64,000 nt of DNA from NCBI RefSeq assembly GCF_001458395.1, contig NZ_CYSR01000031.1, positions 248,001 through 312,000 on the forward strand, written 5' to 3'. Position numbers and translations under genes: made by a program. Every line of letters begins with the position of its first letter. The stretch's first letter is position 1. Shown piece after piece: positions 35,708 through 44,289 of this stretch. The stretch comes from Leisingera aquaemixtae (GTDB lineage: Bacteria > Pseudomonadota > Alphaproteobacteria > Rhodobacterales > Rhodobacteraceae). The notes below the pieces were generated by a model. That model saw only the letters and a list, made by a program, of their open reading frames with translations. It was not told the origin of the DNA and searched no databases.

Positions 35708-35737
35708 GGCGCTGCAAATTGCAGCGCCTTGTTTTTT
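35708..35737 (+). terminator. Rho-independent terminator of rpsT
   Basis: GGCGCTGC-AAATT-GCAGCGCC is followed by TTGTTTTTT. Confidence 0.9.
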
Positions 35738-36207
35738 GGGCAAAGCCTTGGCTGATTGCCGCGGATGCGGGAGATTCTTTGCGGCCAAAGGCAGAGTCAA
35801 CATCATAGTTTCGTTGCTGCTGACCCCCTCAAATTGCTACCACTGTGTCAGCGATTCACTCGCTGGGGGGACAGGCTGCTTGCGGCAATCTTGACGGGCA
35901 TCAAGGTTGCCAGGTTGCCCGGAACAGACGGCACGCACGTGCCTGAGTCTGTCCGGGAGCTACTGCTGTATCGTTAAGGTCAGCAGCCTTGTCTCAATTG
36001 TGTGCGATACTGTTCGTGACGGCAGATAGCCCGCTTTATGCGGCGGGGTTTGCTGTTGCCAGACGAACGTTCAGCCTTCGGGCGATGCGGCCAGCAATGG
36101 TCCGCACACGGAAACCCTGTGCGTGAACGCCCCCCGGGTGGTTGGGGGTACGATGGATTTGGCCCGGCCAAGGGGCCGCTGCTTTTTGGGGACGCGTGAG
36201 GCGCAGC
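35738..36207. other. Leader and control region of dnaA
   Basis: About 470 bases precede dnaA with no supported gene. I looked for DnaA boxes (TTATCCACA-like) and found none close to consensus, so there is no evidence for an origin in this gap. A 40-base inverted repeat at 35918-35957 is its main structure, and a GC-rich hairpin-prone stretch (36130-36190) lies just before the start. Confidence 0.55.
35918..35957. promoter_or_regulatory. Long inverted repeat upstream of dnaA
   Basis: CCCGG-A-ACAGAC-GGCACG, then CA, then CGTGCC-TGA-GTCTGT-CCGGG form a nearly perfect 17-pair palindrome interrupted by A on one side and TGA on the other. No T-run follows, so it is more likely a protein-binding site or mRNA-leader structure than a terminator. 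Confidence 0.6.
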
Positions 36208-37608
36208 ATGACAGAAGAAAAATGGGGACAGCTCAGGAACCGGCTGTTGAAGACGGTTGGCCAGAACAACTTCACCACTTGGATCGAACCTCTGGAATTC
36301 GATACCGTCGACGGTGGGGTAGCCGTCTTCAAAGTGCCGACGAATTTCATGGGAAATTACGTCAGCCAGAACTTTGCAGATCTTATCCTGCATGAGCTGA
36401 CCATGTCCGGCGAGCCGGTGCAGCGGCTGGCGTTCCGGGTTGCGGCAAACAGCCCGGCGCGACCGGCGGAACCGGCCGTTGCAGCGGGGTCTTTTGGCGG
36501 CGCGCAGGATGATCTGGCGGTCATGACCGCACCGGCGGCGGCGGCAGGAAGGGACACGCTGGAGGCGCTGCAGGCCGCGCCGCTGGATCCGCGGTTCACC
36601 TTCGACAGCTTTGTGGTCGGCAAGCCGAACGAACTGGCCCATGCCGCTGCGCGCCGCGTCGGCGAGGGCGGCCCGGTCACCTTCAACCCGCTGGTTCTGT
36701 ATGGCGGCGTGGGTCTGGGCAAAACCCACCTGATGCACGCCATCGCCTGGGAACTGAAAGAAAAGAACCCGCATCTGAACGTGCTGTATCTGTCCGCGGA
36801 ACAGTTCATGTACCGTTTCGTGCAGGCCCTGCGCGAACGCAAAATGATGGACTTCAAGCACCTGTTCCGTTCGGTCGACGTGCTGATGGTGGATGACGTT
36901 CAGTTCATCGCCGGCAAGGACTCCACTCAGGAGGAGTTCTTCCACACCTTCAACGCGCTGGTGGACCAGAACAAGCAGATCATCATCTCCGCCGACCGCG
37001 CCCCTGGGGAGATCAAGGATCTGGAAGACCGGGTGAAATCCCGTCTGCAGTGCGGCCTGGTGGTGGACCTGCATCCGACCGACTACGAACTGCGTCTTGG
37101 CATCCTGCAGACCAAGGTGCAGCAGCAGCGCGAGACCTATCCGGACCTGCGCATCGCCGATGGTGTGCTGGAGTTCCTCGCACACCGGATTTCGACCAAC
37201 GTGCGCGTGCTCGAAGGCGCCCTGACACGGCTGTTTGCCTTTGCGTCCCTGGTGGGCCGTGAGATCGACATGGATCTGACCCAAGACTGCCTGGCAGACG
37301 TGCTGCGCGCGTCCGAGCGCAAGATCACCGTCGAGGAGATCCAGCGCAAGGTCTCCGAGTATTACAACATCCGGATGTCTGACATCATCGGGCCCAAGCG
37401 CCTGCGCTCTTACGCGCGGCCGCGGCAGGTGGCGATGTATCTCTGCAAGCAGCTGACCAGCCGCTCTCTGCCCGAGATCGGCCGCCGCTTTGGCGGGCGC
37501 GACCACACCACCGTGATGCACGGCGTGAAGCGCATTGAGGAGCTGAAGCTGACCGACGGCCAGATCGCCGAAGACGTGGAGATGCTGCGCCGGTCGCTGG
37601 AAGCCTGA
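36208..37608 (+). CDS. dnaA: Chromosomal replication initiator protein
   Basis: DnaA binds DnaA boxes and melts the origin. Domain I (about 1-85, MTEEKWGQLRNRLLKTVGQN), a short variable domain II rich in alanine (about 85-120), the AAA+ domain III with Walker A GGVGLGKTHLMHA and Walker B VLMVDDVQFIAGK, and domain IV with the DNA-binding signature GRRFGGRDHTTVMHGV are all present. Length is 466 residues. No dnaN or recF follows; a strong terminator and rarD come next. The ATG at 36208 has a weak ribosome-binding site (GTGAGGCGC). Confidence 0.98.
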   Translation: MTEEKWGQLRNRLLKTVGQNNFTTWIEPLEFDTVDGGVAVFKVPTNFMGNYVSQNFADLILHELTMSGEPVQRLAFRVAANSPARPAEPAVAAGSFGGAQDDLAVMTAPAAAAGRDTLEALQAAPLDPRFTFDSFVVGKPNELAHAAARRVGEGGPVTFNPLVLYGGVGLGKTHLMHAIAWELKEKNPHLNVLYLSAEQFMYRFVQALRERKMMDFKHLFRSVDVLMVDDVQFIAGKDSTQEEFFHTFNALVDQNKQIIISADRAPGEIKDLEDRVKSRLQCGLVVDLHPTDYELRLGILQTKVQQQRETYPDLRIADGVLEFLAHRISTNVRVLEGALTRLFAFASLVGREIDMDLTQDCLADVLRASERKITVEEIQRKVSEYYNIRMSDIIGPKRLRSYARPRQVAMYLCKQLTSRSLPEIGRRFGGRDHTTVMHGVKRIEELKLTDGQIAEDVEMLRRSLEA

Positions 37609-37637
37609 CGCGCACCCGCACCCCAAATGATTGACTT

Positions 37638-37667
37638 GCGGCTCCGGTTTCCGGAGCCGCTTTTTCT
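37638..37667 (+). terminator. Rho-independent terminator of dnaA
   Basis: GCGGCTCCGG-TTT-CCGGAGCCGC makes a perfect ten-base-pair stem followed by TTTTTCTT. Confidence 0.92.
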
Positions 37668-37777
37668 TGCGCGGCAGGGGCGCAGCCCATAACGCGGCTG
37701 AATACCCGGTATCACGGAAAACAAAGTTTCCTCCGGCTGAAAATCAGCGATAAGTGCGCCCTGAACAGGAGCGCCGC

Positions 37778-38680
37778 ATGACAACTCAATCCACCGAGAC
37801 CCTGGATACGCCCCGCGGGCTGGCCTTTGCCGTCACCGCCTATCTGCTGTGGGGGTTCCTGCCGCTTTACATGAAGGCGCTGTCCCATATTCCCGCGGCA
37901 GAGGTTGTCGCGCACCGGGTCATCTGGTCGGTGCCGGTGGCGGGCGCGCTGCTGATCGTCCTGCGCCGCACCAAGGACCTGCAGGCCGCACTCAAGAATC
38001 CCCGGATGCTGGGCATGGCCTGCATCACCGCAGCGCTGATTTCGTTGAACTGGGGGATTTATGTCTGGTCGATTGCGGCCGGCCGGGCACTGGATGCCGC
38101 GCTTGGCTATTACATAAACCCGCTGTTCAGCATTGCGCTTGGCGCCATCCTGCTGCGCGAGCCGCTCGGCAAGGCGCAGATGGCGGCTGTTGCGCTCGCT
38201 GCCGCGGCGGTGGTGGTGCTGACACTGGAAGCGGGCCGGGTGCCTTGGGTAGCGGTCGGCCTGACGCTGACTTGGGGCTTTTACGCGTTCTTCAAGAAGT
38301 CGCTGCCGATCGGACCCAACCAGGGGTTCCTGCTGGAGGTGCTGATTCTGCTGGCGCCTGCCCTGGGCTATTTCGCCTATCTGACCGCCTCCGGCAGCAG
38401 CAGCTTTGGCGGCTCGCTCAGCGATACTTCGCTGCTGCTTGGCTGCGGTGTGGTCACGGCGGTGCCGCTGATCGTCTACGCAAACGGTGCCAAGCTGGTG
38501 CGGCTGTCGACGATGGGTATCCTGCAGTATATCGCACCGACGATGATCATGCTGGCCGCGGTGCTGCTGTTCGGCGAGGAATTCGGCCAAGCCCGGATGA
38601 TCGCCTTCCCGATGATCTGGGCGGCGCTGGTGATTTACACTGTGCCGATGGTGCGGCAGATGCGCAAACGCGCTGGCTGA
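37778..38680 (+). CDS. rarD: EamA-family transporter, RarD type
   Basis: This ten-helix inner-membrane protein of the drug/metabolite transporter superfamily has 300 residues. The start GLAFAVTAYLLWGFLPLYMKAL and AHRVIWSVPVAGALL are characteristic of RarD, once linked to chloramphenicol sensitivity; the real substrate is unknown. Internal repeats of the EamA domain are visible (ALGYYINPLFSIALGAILLRE and GILQYIAPTMIMLAAVLLFG). AACAGGAGC precedes the ATG at 37778. It converges on the phosphodiester-glycosidase gene with eight bases between stops. Confidence 0.93.
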   Translation: MTTQSTETLDTPRGLAFAVTAYLLWGFLPLYMKALSHIPAAEVVAHRVIWSVPVAGALLIVLRRTKDLQAALKNPRMLGMACITAALISLNWGIYVWSIAAGRALDAALGYYINPLFSIALGAILLREPLGKAQMAAVALAAAAVVVLTLEAGRVPWVAVGLTLTWGFYAFFKKSLPIGPNQGFLLEVLILLAPALGYFAYLTASGSSSFGGSLSDTSLLLGCGVVTAVPLIVYANGAKLVRLSTMGILQYIAPTMIMLAAVLLFGEEFGQARMIAFPMIWAALVIYTVPMVRQMRKRAG

Positions 38681-38688
38681 GCGGGCGG

Positions 38689-39438
38689 CTACTCGCTCGG
38701 TCCGGCGTCCTCGACCACGGCGGCAACCGGCCCCATCATAAAGCCCGCGTCGCTTCGGCCCAGCTGCGGTGCGTGCAAGCGAGAGATGTTGCCGTCGAAG
38801 TAGAGCGCATTCGGCAGCTTCAGATAATCGCGGAACAGGCTGCCGAACTGATGGAAGGTCACCGCATTGCGCGAGATTGCAAAAACCGCGCGCGTTCCGT
38901 CCGCTGAGGTGCCCACCCCGTTGCGGATGTAATAGCTGTCCGAATCGGGCAGGAAGCGCGGGTGCAGGTCGCCATCGATCACCAGCATTGGTCCGGACTG
39001 GGTGGCATAGGTGCAGCCGGGGGCGGCTTTCTCGAACGCAAGGGTTTCAAACACATCCGCCCGGCTGCCCCGGATGCACAGCACGCCATTCGGCAGCAGG
39101 CCGAAGTTGCCGGGACCGGCGTTGGTCACCAGCCGCATCTCTTCGCCGTTCTCATCGACGTACAGCCCGACGGGTGAGCGGTCTGTGTGATACATGCCGG
39201 CATTGGTCGCAAAGGCCAACGTCTTGCCGTCCTTTGCCAGCGCTTCCTCCAGGGTGGAGAAATGCCCGTAGACCTGGCCCTCGCCATCCTTCAGGAACAG
39301 CCTCAGCTGTTCCTGCGCGGCGTCAACTTCGCAGATCGAGTACCGGTTGCCCTCATAGGCCACATCGCTGCAGTCAACCGCACCAGCCGCCGGGGCGGTC
39401 CAGAGCGCGGCCAGCAGCAAGGCAGCCCTGCGGATCAC
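38689..39438 (-). CDS. Phosphodiester glycosidase family (DUF2233/NAGPA-like) exported protein
   Basis: A signal peptide ([20 protein letters not shown]) precedes a DUF2233 domain: [29 protein letters not shown] and [11 protein letters not shown] are the conserved blocks shared with the human uncovering enzyme NAGPA. The predicted role is hydrolysis of a GlcNAc-phosphodiester or related linkage in the envelope, which is not proven for this protein. Three cysteines flank the domain. The start codon is GTG and overlaps the rbfA stop (GTGA), so translation is coupled to rbfA. Confidence 0.87.
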   Translation of the reverse strand: MIRRAALLLAALWTAPAAGAVDCSDVAYEGNRYSICEVDAAQEQLRLFLKDGEGQVYGHFSTLEEALAKDGKTLAFATNAGMYHTDRSPVGLYVDENGEEMRLVTNAGPGNFGLLPNGVLCIRGSRADVFETLAFEKAAPGCTYATQSGPMLVIDGDLHPRFLPDSDSYYIRNGVGTSADGTRAVFAISRNAVTFHQFGSLFRDYLKLPNALYFDGNISRLHAPQLGRSDAGFMMGPVAAVVEDAGPSE

Positions 39439-39830
39439 TCTTCCACGTCGCGGCGCACCGCGTCCTGGCTCAGCATCCGGCGGGTATCATCCATCTGGTC
39501 GAAGGTTTCATCCAGACGGAAGCGCAGATCGGGTGTGAATTTCAGCCCCAGCTTCTTGCCGACCATGCGGCGCAGCTCGCTCTTGTTGCGGGCCAGAAGC
39601 TTCAGCACATCCTCCTGCCCCTTGCCGCCCAGGGGCAGCACAAAGGCGGTGGCGATTTTCAAATCGGGGGAGGTGCGCACCTCGCCCACGGTGATCGACA
39701 TGCGGTTCAGGTCCGGGTCATGCACGTCGCCGCGCGCCAGCACCTCAGACAGGGTGCGGCGGATCAGTTCGCCGACGCGAAGCTGGCGCTGGGACGGGCC
39801 GGGGCCATCGTGGAATTTGTTCTTTGCCAT
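39435..39830 (-). CDS. rbfA: Ribosome-binding factor A
   Basis: RbfA is a single KH-type domain protein that binds the 16S rRNA during 30S maturation and cold adaptation. The 131 residues contain [40 protein letters not shown] and [17 protein letters not shown], all diagnostic. Its usual neighbours infB and truB are not adjacent here: truB is 20 kb away and dapB is divergent. The phosphodiester-glycosidase gene overlaps its stop. Confidence 0.97.
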   Translation of the reverse strand: MAKNKFHDGPGPSQRQLRVGELIRRTLSEVLARGDVHDPDLNRMSITVGEVRTSPDLKIATAFVLPLGGKGQEDVLKLLARNKSELRRMVGKKLGLKFTPDLRFRLDETFDQMDDTRRMLSQDAVRRDVEE

Positions 39831-39916
39831 GATTCCGATCTATGCCGGATTGCGGGCTTTGCCAAGCGCTGCCCGGCACTGTAGGACAAATCCGGCATGA
39901 ACAAGGGAATTGGCCA

Positions 39917-40726
39917 ATGACTCACAAACCTGGGATCGTGATTACCGGCGCATCTGGCCGCATGGGGCAGATGCTGATCAGGACCGTGCTGGAGAGCGAT
40001 AAGGCCACGCTTGTTGCAGCCGTTGAACGCGAAGGCCACGCCTGGGTCGGCCGCGACGTGGGCGAAATGATGGGCGGCGCGCCAGCCGGTGTTACGGTGA
40101 CTGCAGACGCGCTGGAGGCGTTTTCCAAGGCGCAGGCGGTGATCGACTTCACCGCGCCGGAGGCGACGCTGGCCTTTTCCAAGCTGGCGGCGCAGGCCCG
40201 CGCGGTGCATGTGATCGGCACCACCGGGATGACGGATGAGCAGATTGCCCAGCTGGAACCGGCGTCGCGCCACGCGGTGATCATCCGCGCGGGCAACATG
40301 AGCCTGGGGGTGAACCTGCTGGTGCAGCTGACCAAAAAAGTTGCCGCCGCGCTGGACGAGGATTTCGACATTGAGGTGATCGAGGCGCATCACCACCACA
40401 AGGTGGATGCGCCCTCCGGCACCGCGCTGATGCTGGGGGAAGCTGCCGCTGAGGGCCGCGGCGTCAAGCTGGCGGATGTGCGTGATTCCGGCCGCGATGG
40501 TATCACCGGCGCCCGCAAGCGCGGCGACATCGGTTTCACCGCCATCCGCGGCGGCGACATCGTGGGCGAGCATGACGTGCTGTTTGCAGCGGCGGGCGAG
40601 CGGATCGTGCTGCGCCATCTGGCGACCGACCGCGCGATCTTTGCCCGCGGCGCGCTGAAGGCTGCGCTGTGGGGCCAGGACAAGGGGCCGGGGCAGTACG
40701 ATATGGTGGATGTGCTGGGACTATGA
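39917..40726 (+). CDS. dapB: 4-hydroxy-tetrahydrodipicolinate reductase
   Basis: DapB reduces hydroxy-tetrahydrodipicolinate with NAD(P)H in the lysine and diaminopimelate pathway. The nucleotide-binding [16 protein letters not shown], the family signature [19 protein letters not shown] and the substrate-loop [17 protein letters not shown] are present, and 269 residues is normal. The start at 39917 was chosen because it begins the Rossmann strand. It is divergent from rbfA with 86 bases between. A complete palindromic repeat follows it. Confidence 0.97.
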   Translation: MTHKPGIVITGASGRMGQMLIRTVLESDKATLVAAVEREGHAWVGRDVGEMMGGAPAGVTVTADALEAFSKAQAVIDFTAPEATLAFSKLAAQARAVHVIGTTGMTDEQIAQLEPASRHAVIIRAGNMSLGVNLLVQLTKKVAAALDEDFDIEVIEAHHHHKVDAPSGTALMLGEAAAEGRGVKLADVRDSGRDGITGARKRGDIGFTAIRGGDIVGEHDVLFAAAGERIVLRHLATDRAIFARGALKAALWGQDKGPGQYDMVDVLGL

Positions 40727-40793
40727 AGTCTGACAGGCGGCCCTGACGGGCCGCCGCCTCCCCTCCCGGTGGCAGAGCTGCCTGGCGGGCAGC

Positions 40794-40882
40794 GGGGTAT
40801 GAGTATTTGAAGAAAGATGAAAGAACGGCAATTCATTTCATCTTTCCGGAAATGCTCCGGGGGTGCGGGGGCTGGCCCCCGC
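40794..40882. repeat. REP-like palindromic element, copy D (near complete)
   Basis: The left core GGGGTATGAGTATTTGAAG and AAAGATGAA (40794-40821), a 15-base spacer, the right core TTCATCTTTCCGGAAATG and CTCCGGGGG (40837-40863), then the outer hairpin GCGGGGGC-TG-GCCCCCGC (40865-40882). It lies between the 3' ends of dapB and the SDHAF4-like gene. Confidence 0.72.
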
Positions 40883-40890
40883 GGCGCACC

Positions 40891-41082
40891 TTAAAAGTCG
40901 ATGGCAATGCCCTTTTTCTCCCAATCGCCATAGCGCGCCGGGTCGGGGCCGTCGCGGCCGCCCAGCTCCTTGGGGCGCGGCTCCTGCGCTTCAGCAGCCT
41001 TGCGGCGTTCCTCTGCCTCGGCCAGGGCGCGCACGGCAGCAGGCGGCAGGTCTTTTTTCTCGGGTGCGGTCTCTTCGCTCAT
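40891..41082 (-). CDS. DUF1674 / succinate dehydrogenase assembly factor 4-like protein
   Basis: A 63-residue protein with a charged alanine- and glutamate-rich N-terminus and the C-terminal block KELGGRDGPDPARYGDWEKK, ending GIAIDF, the DUF1674/SDHAF4 signature. In eukaryotes and some bacteria SDHAF4 helps flavinylated SdhA assemble into succinate dehydrogenase. AAAGGAACC precedes the ATG at 41082. No sdh gene is nearby. It is divergent from rsmB. Confidence 0.88.
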   Translation of the reverse strand: MSEETAPEKKDLPPAAVRALAEAEERRKAAEAQEPRPKELGGRDGPDPARYGDWEKKGIAIDF

Positions 41083-41159
41083 CGCGGGTTCCTTTATGCT
41101 GCGCCCATGATATACGCCCCTGTCCCGCGCGGACAAGCCGTGCCCCAAGGAGTTGCCAG

Positions 41160-42422
41160 ATGTCCGATGCCAATCATGCCCGCCGCACTGCGGTCTACCT
41201 GCTGGATCAGGTGCTGGGAGAGGGGCGGCTCCTTGCGGAGTGCTATGCTGCCGGGGCGCTGGAGAAGCTGGCGCCTGAAGACCGCGCGCGGGCGCAGCGG
41301 CTGGCCGTCGAAACCCTGCGCAGCCTGGAGCGTGCCGACCGGATCCTGAAAAAGCATCTGAAGAAGACACCGCCGCTGATGGTCATGAACGTGCTGCGGC
41401 TGGGCACGGTAGAGCTGTGCTCGGGCGGGGCTGCGCATGGGGTGGTCAATGCGATGGTGGCGATTGTCTCCAAACACCGCCACCACGGGCAGTTGAAGGG
41501 GCTGGTCAACGCGGTGCTGCGCAAGGTGGCGGAGGAGGGGCCGGCGGAATGGGCCAAACTGCGTATTCCGCGCCTGCCGAACTGGCTGCGCAAACCGCTG
41601 GTCCAGGCCTGGGGCGCCGAGGCGGTTCTGGGCATGGAGGCCGCGCATTATGCCGGCGCGCCGCTGGATATCACCGGCAAGCCGGGCGTGGACTTGCAGG
41701 CGCTCGGCGGGGTGCCGCTGCCCACCGGTTCGCTGCGGATCTCCGGCGCGGGGCAGGTGTCGGCGCTGCCGGGCTACCAGGCTGGCGACTGGTGGGTGCA
41801 GGATGCCGCTGCCGCGCTGCCCGCGCTCATCCTGAATGCGCAGCCGGGGGAGCAGGCCCTGGATCTGTGTGCGGCGCCTGGCGGCAAGACCATGCAGATG
41901 GCCGCTGCCGGGGCCAGCGTGACGGCAGTGGATGTCTCGGAGAGCCGCGTGGCGCGGTTGAGGGAGAACCTGGAGCGCACCGGGCTGGAGGCCGGCTTGG
42001 TCGTCGGCGACGCGCTGGAGCAGACCGGCCAGTATGACGCGGTTTTGCTGGACGCACCCTGTTCCGCCACCGGCACCATCCGGCGCCACCCTGATTTGCC
42101 GCAGGCCAAGGACGGCAGCGAGTTCGGCGCGCTGATCGAGCTGCAGGCGCAGATGCTGGCGCACGCCTGGACCTTGGTAAAACCAGGCGGGCGGCTGATG
42201 TACTGCACCTGCTCCTTGCTGCCGGACGAGGGCGAATGCCAGGTCGAGGAAGCGCTGGACATGTTCCCGGACATGGCGGCAGACCGCGATGCGCTGAAAG
42301 TGCCCGGCGTGGAGGCAGACTGGATCACCGAAGAGGGCGGCCTGCGCCTGCGCCCGGATTACTGGCCAGAGCGCGGCGGCATGGACGGCTTCTATATGGC
42401 GCTCTTGCGCAAAACCGCGTGA
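41160..42422 (+). CDS. rsmB: RsmB/NOP-family 16S rRNA (cytosine) methyltransferase
   Basis: An N-terminal NusB-like helical domain (about 1-125, ARRTAVYLLDQVLGEGRLL) precedes a SAM-dependent RNA m5C methyltransferase domain: motif I LDLCAAPGGKTMQMA, catalytic motif LLDAPCSATGTIRRHPD with its PC, and YCTCSLLPDEGE with the second cysteine. This layout is that of RsmB, which methylates C967 of 16S rRNA. At 420 residues it has the usual length. The ATG at 41160 follows AAGGAGTTG. It heads a cluster with the heparinase-like gene and purH. Confidence 0.93.
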   Translation: MSDANHARRTAVYLLDQVLGEGRLLAECYAAGALEKLAPEDRARAQRLAVETLRSLERADRILKKHLKKTPPLMVMNVLRLGTVELCSGGAAHGVVNAMVAIVSKHRHHGQLKGLVNAVLRKVAEEGPAEWAKLRIPRLPNWLRKPLVQAWGAEAVLGMEAAHYAGAPLDITGKPGVDLQALGGVPLPTGSLRISGAGQVSALPGYQAGDWWVQDAAAALPALILNAQPGEQALDLCAAPGGKTMQMAAAGASVTAVDVSESRVARLRENLERTGLEAGLVVGDALEQTGQYDAVLLDAPCSATGTIRRHPDLPQAKDGSEFGALIELQAQMLAHAWTLVKPGGRLMYCTCSLLPDEGECQVEEALDMFPDMAADRDALKVPGVEADWITEEGGLRLRPDYWPERGGMDGFYMALLRKTA

Positions 42423-42521
42423 CCGTGGGGCGTGCCGGGCATTCGCCGGTGACTTGAGCTGCACCCCGCGCTATGCTCCCGCCAAAACGCCCTGGCAAAC
42501 CCGGCGTGAGGCAAAAAGAGC

Positions 42522-44264
42522 ATGTCCACTTACGACAGAATGGCAGGCCGCGGCACCCGGCTGCTGAACCGGTATTACGCCTGGCGGGCCCGCAGCCAGC
42601 CTGCCGCGACCGGCTTTGTCTCGCAGCCTGAACCGCGCACCATCGGCAGTTTCGCCCGCGGGCGGCAGCTGGTGGCAGGCAATCTTCTGTTTGCCGGCTA
42701 TCTGGTCGAATCGCCTGATACCGGCCTGTGGGAGGTTGCTGCGCCGGACGCTGCATTTGACGCGGAGCGGCACGGGTTTGCCTGGCTCGACGATCTGGCT
42801 GCAGTTGGTGATTTCAAGGCGCGTTCCAAGGCGCAGAAATGGGTCTGGGGCTGGATCGCGCAGCACGGGCGCGGCGGCGGCCTGGCCTGGCTGCCGGATC
42901 TGACCGGGCGGCGGGTGATCCGTTGGATCAACCACGCGCTGTTCCTGCTGAGTGGCAAGGACAGGGACCAAACCGAGGCGTTCTATGGCTCCTTGGCGCG
43001 GCAGACCTGGTATCTTGCGCATCGCTGGCAAGGCGCAGCGCCGGGCCTGCCGCGGTTCGAGGCCCTGTGCGGCCTGATCTATGCGGGCCTTGCCTTGCAG
43101 GGACGCGAGGAGCTGGCAGACCCGGCTGTCAGGGCGCTGGCGGCTGAATGTGAGACTCAAATCGACGGGCAGGGCGGATTGCCGACCCGCAATCCGGAAG
43201 AGCTTCTGGAGGTGTTTACCCTTCTGACTTGGGCCGCCGCGGCCCTGCATGAGGCCGGCCGCATGGTGCCGCATGCCCATGTCGCCGCCATCGAACGGAT
43301 CGCTCCCACCCTGCGCACGCTGCGTCATAGTGACGGCGGGCTGGCGCGGTTTCACGGCGGCGGCCGCGGGCTGGAGGGGCGGCTGGATCACGCGCTGGCG
43401 GCCAGCCACGTGGCGGAACGCCACTCCGACGGCCTGGCGATGGGCTTTGCCCGGTTGTCGGCGCGGCGCACTTCGGTGATCGTGGATGCCTCTGCCCCGC
43501 CCAAGGGCAAGGCATCCTATAACGGTCACGCATCGACCCTGGCGTTCGAGCTGACCTCGGGGCGGCGGCCGCTGATCGTGAATTGCGGCTCTGGTGAAAC
43601 CTTTGGCGTTGAGTGGCGCCGGGCCGGGCGGGCCACGCCCTCGCATACGACACTTTGCATTGAGGGCCATTCCAGTGCCCGGCTGGCGCCGCCGCACAAG
43701 ACCACGGGCCATGAGGAACTGATCGAAGCGCCTGACGACGTACCGCTGGAGTTGAGCGATTTGGCGGAAGGACTGCGGTTTCAGGGCGGGCACAACGGCT
43801 ATGCGGCGCATTTCGGCCTGACCCATGCCCGCACGCTGGAATTGTCCTTTGACGGGCGCAGCCTCAGCGGCGAGGACATGCTGGTGGCCTTGGACGATTC
43901 CGCCAAGCGCCAGTTCGCCAAGGTGCGGGATGCCAGTCCGGATGGCGCCATCGGCTTTGATATCCGCCTGCACCTGCACCCGGAGGTCGACGCAGCCCTT
44001 GACTTGGGCGGCACGGCAGTATCCATGGCGCTCAAGAGCGGGGAAATCTGGGTGTTCCGTCATGACGGAAGCTGCCAGTTGCGGCTGGAACCAAGCGTTT
44101 TCCTGGAAAAGACCCGCTTGAAGCCGCGTGCGGCAAAGCAGATCGTTTTATCCGGGCGGGCGATGGGATATGCCACCCGCATCCGGTGGACGCTCAGCAA
44201 GGCGCAGGAGACTGCCGTTGCCGTGCGAGACCTGAACCGGGACGAGCCCGAGACGTTTGACTGA
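42522..44264 (+). CDS. Heparinase II/III family protein
   Basis: This 580-residue protein has an alpha-toroid N-terminal half (about 60-300, for example [20 protein letters not shown]) and a beta-rich C-terminal half typical of polysaccharide lyase family 8/12/21-like heparinase II/III domains ([20 protein letters not shown], then [15 protein letters not shown]). No signal peptide is visible, which is unusual for a lyase. Members next to rsmB and purH are widely conserved in Rhodobacteraceae, suggesting an envelope or EPS role, but the substrate is unknown. A weak AAAAAGAG precedes the ATG. Confidence 0.85.
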   Translation: MSTYDRMAGRGTRLLNRYYAWRARSQPAATGFVSQPEPRTIGSFARGRQLVAGNLLFAGYLVESPDTGLWEVAAPDAAFDAERHGFAWLDDLAAVGDFKARSKAQKWVWGWIAQHGRGGGLAWLPDLTGRRVIRWINHALFLLSGKDRDQTEAFYGSLARQTWYLAHRWQGAAPGLPRFEALCGLIYAGLALQGREELADPAVRALAAECETQIDGQGGLPTRNPEELLEVFTLLTWAAAALHEAGRMVPHAHVAAIERIAPTLRTLRHSDGGLARFHGGGRGLEGRLDHALAASHVAERHSDGLAMGFARLSARRTSVIVDASAPPKGKASYNGHASTLAFELTSGRRPLIVNCGSGETFGVEWRRAGRATPSHTTLCIEGHSSARLAPPHKTTGHEELIEAPDDVPLELSDLAEGLRFQGGHNGYAAHFGLTHARTLELSFDGRSLSGEDMLVALDDSAKRQFAKVRDASPDGAIGFDIRLHLHPEVDAALDLGGTAVSMALKSGEIWVFRHDGSCQLRLEPSVFLEKTRLKPRAAKQIVLSGRAMGYATRIRWTLSKAQETAVAVRDLNRDEPETFD

Positions 44265-44289
44265 GCCTTTGAAAAGGACCTGCCCTGCC

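Noticed and set aside
35738-36207. Replication origin next to dnaA
   Set aside because: No DnaA boxes near consensus and no AT-rich unwinding element were found, so an origin cannot be claimed.
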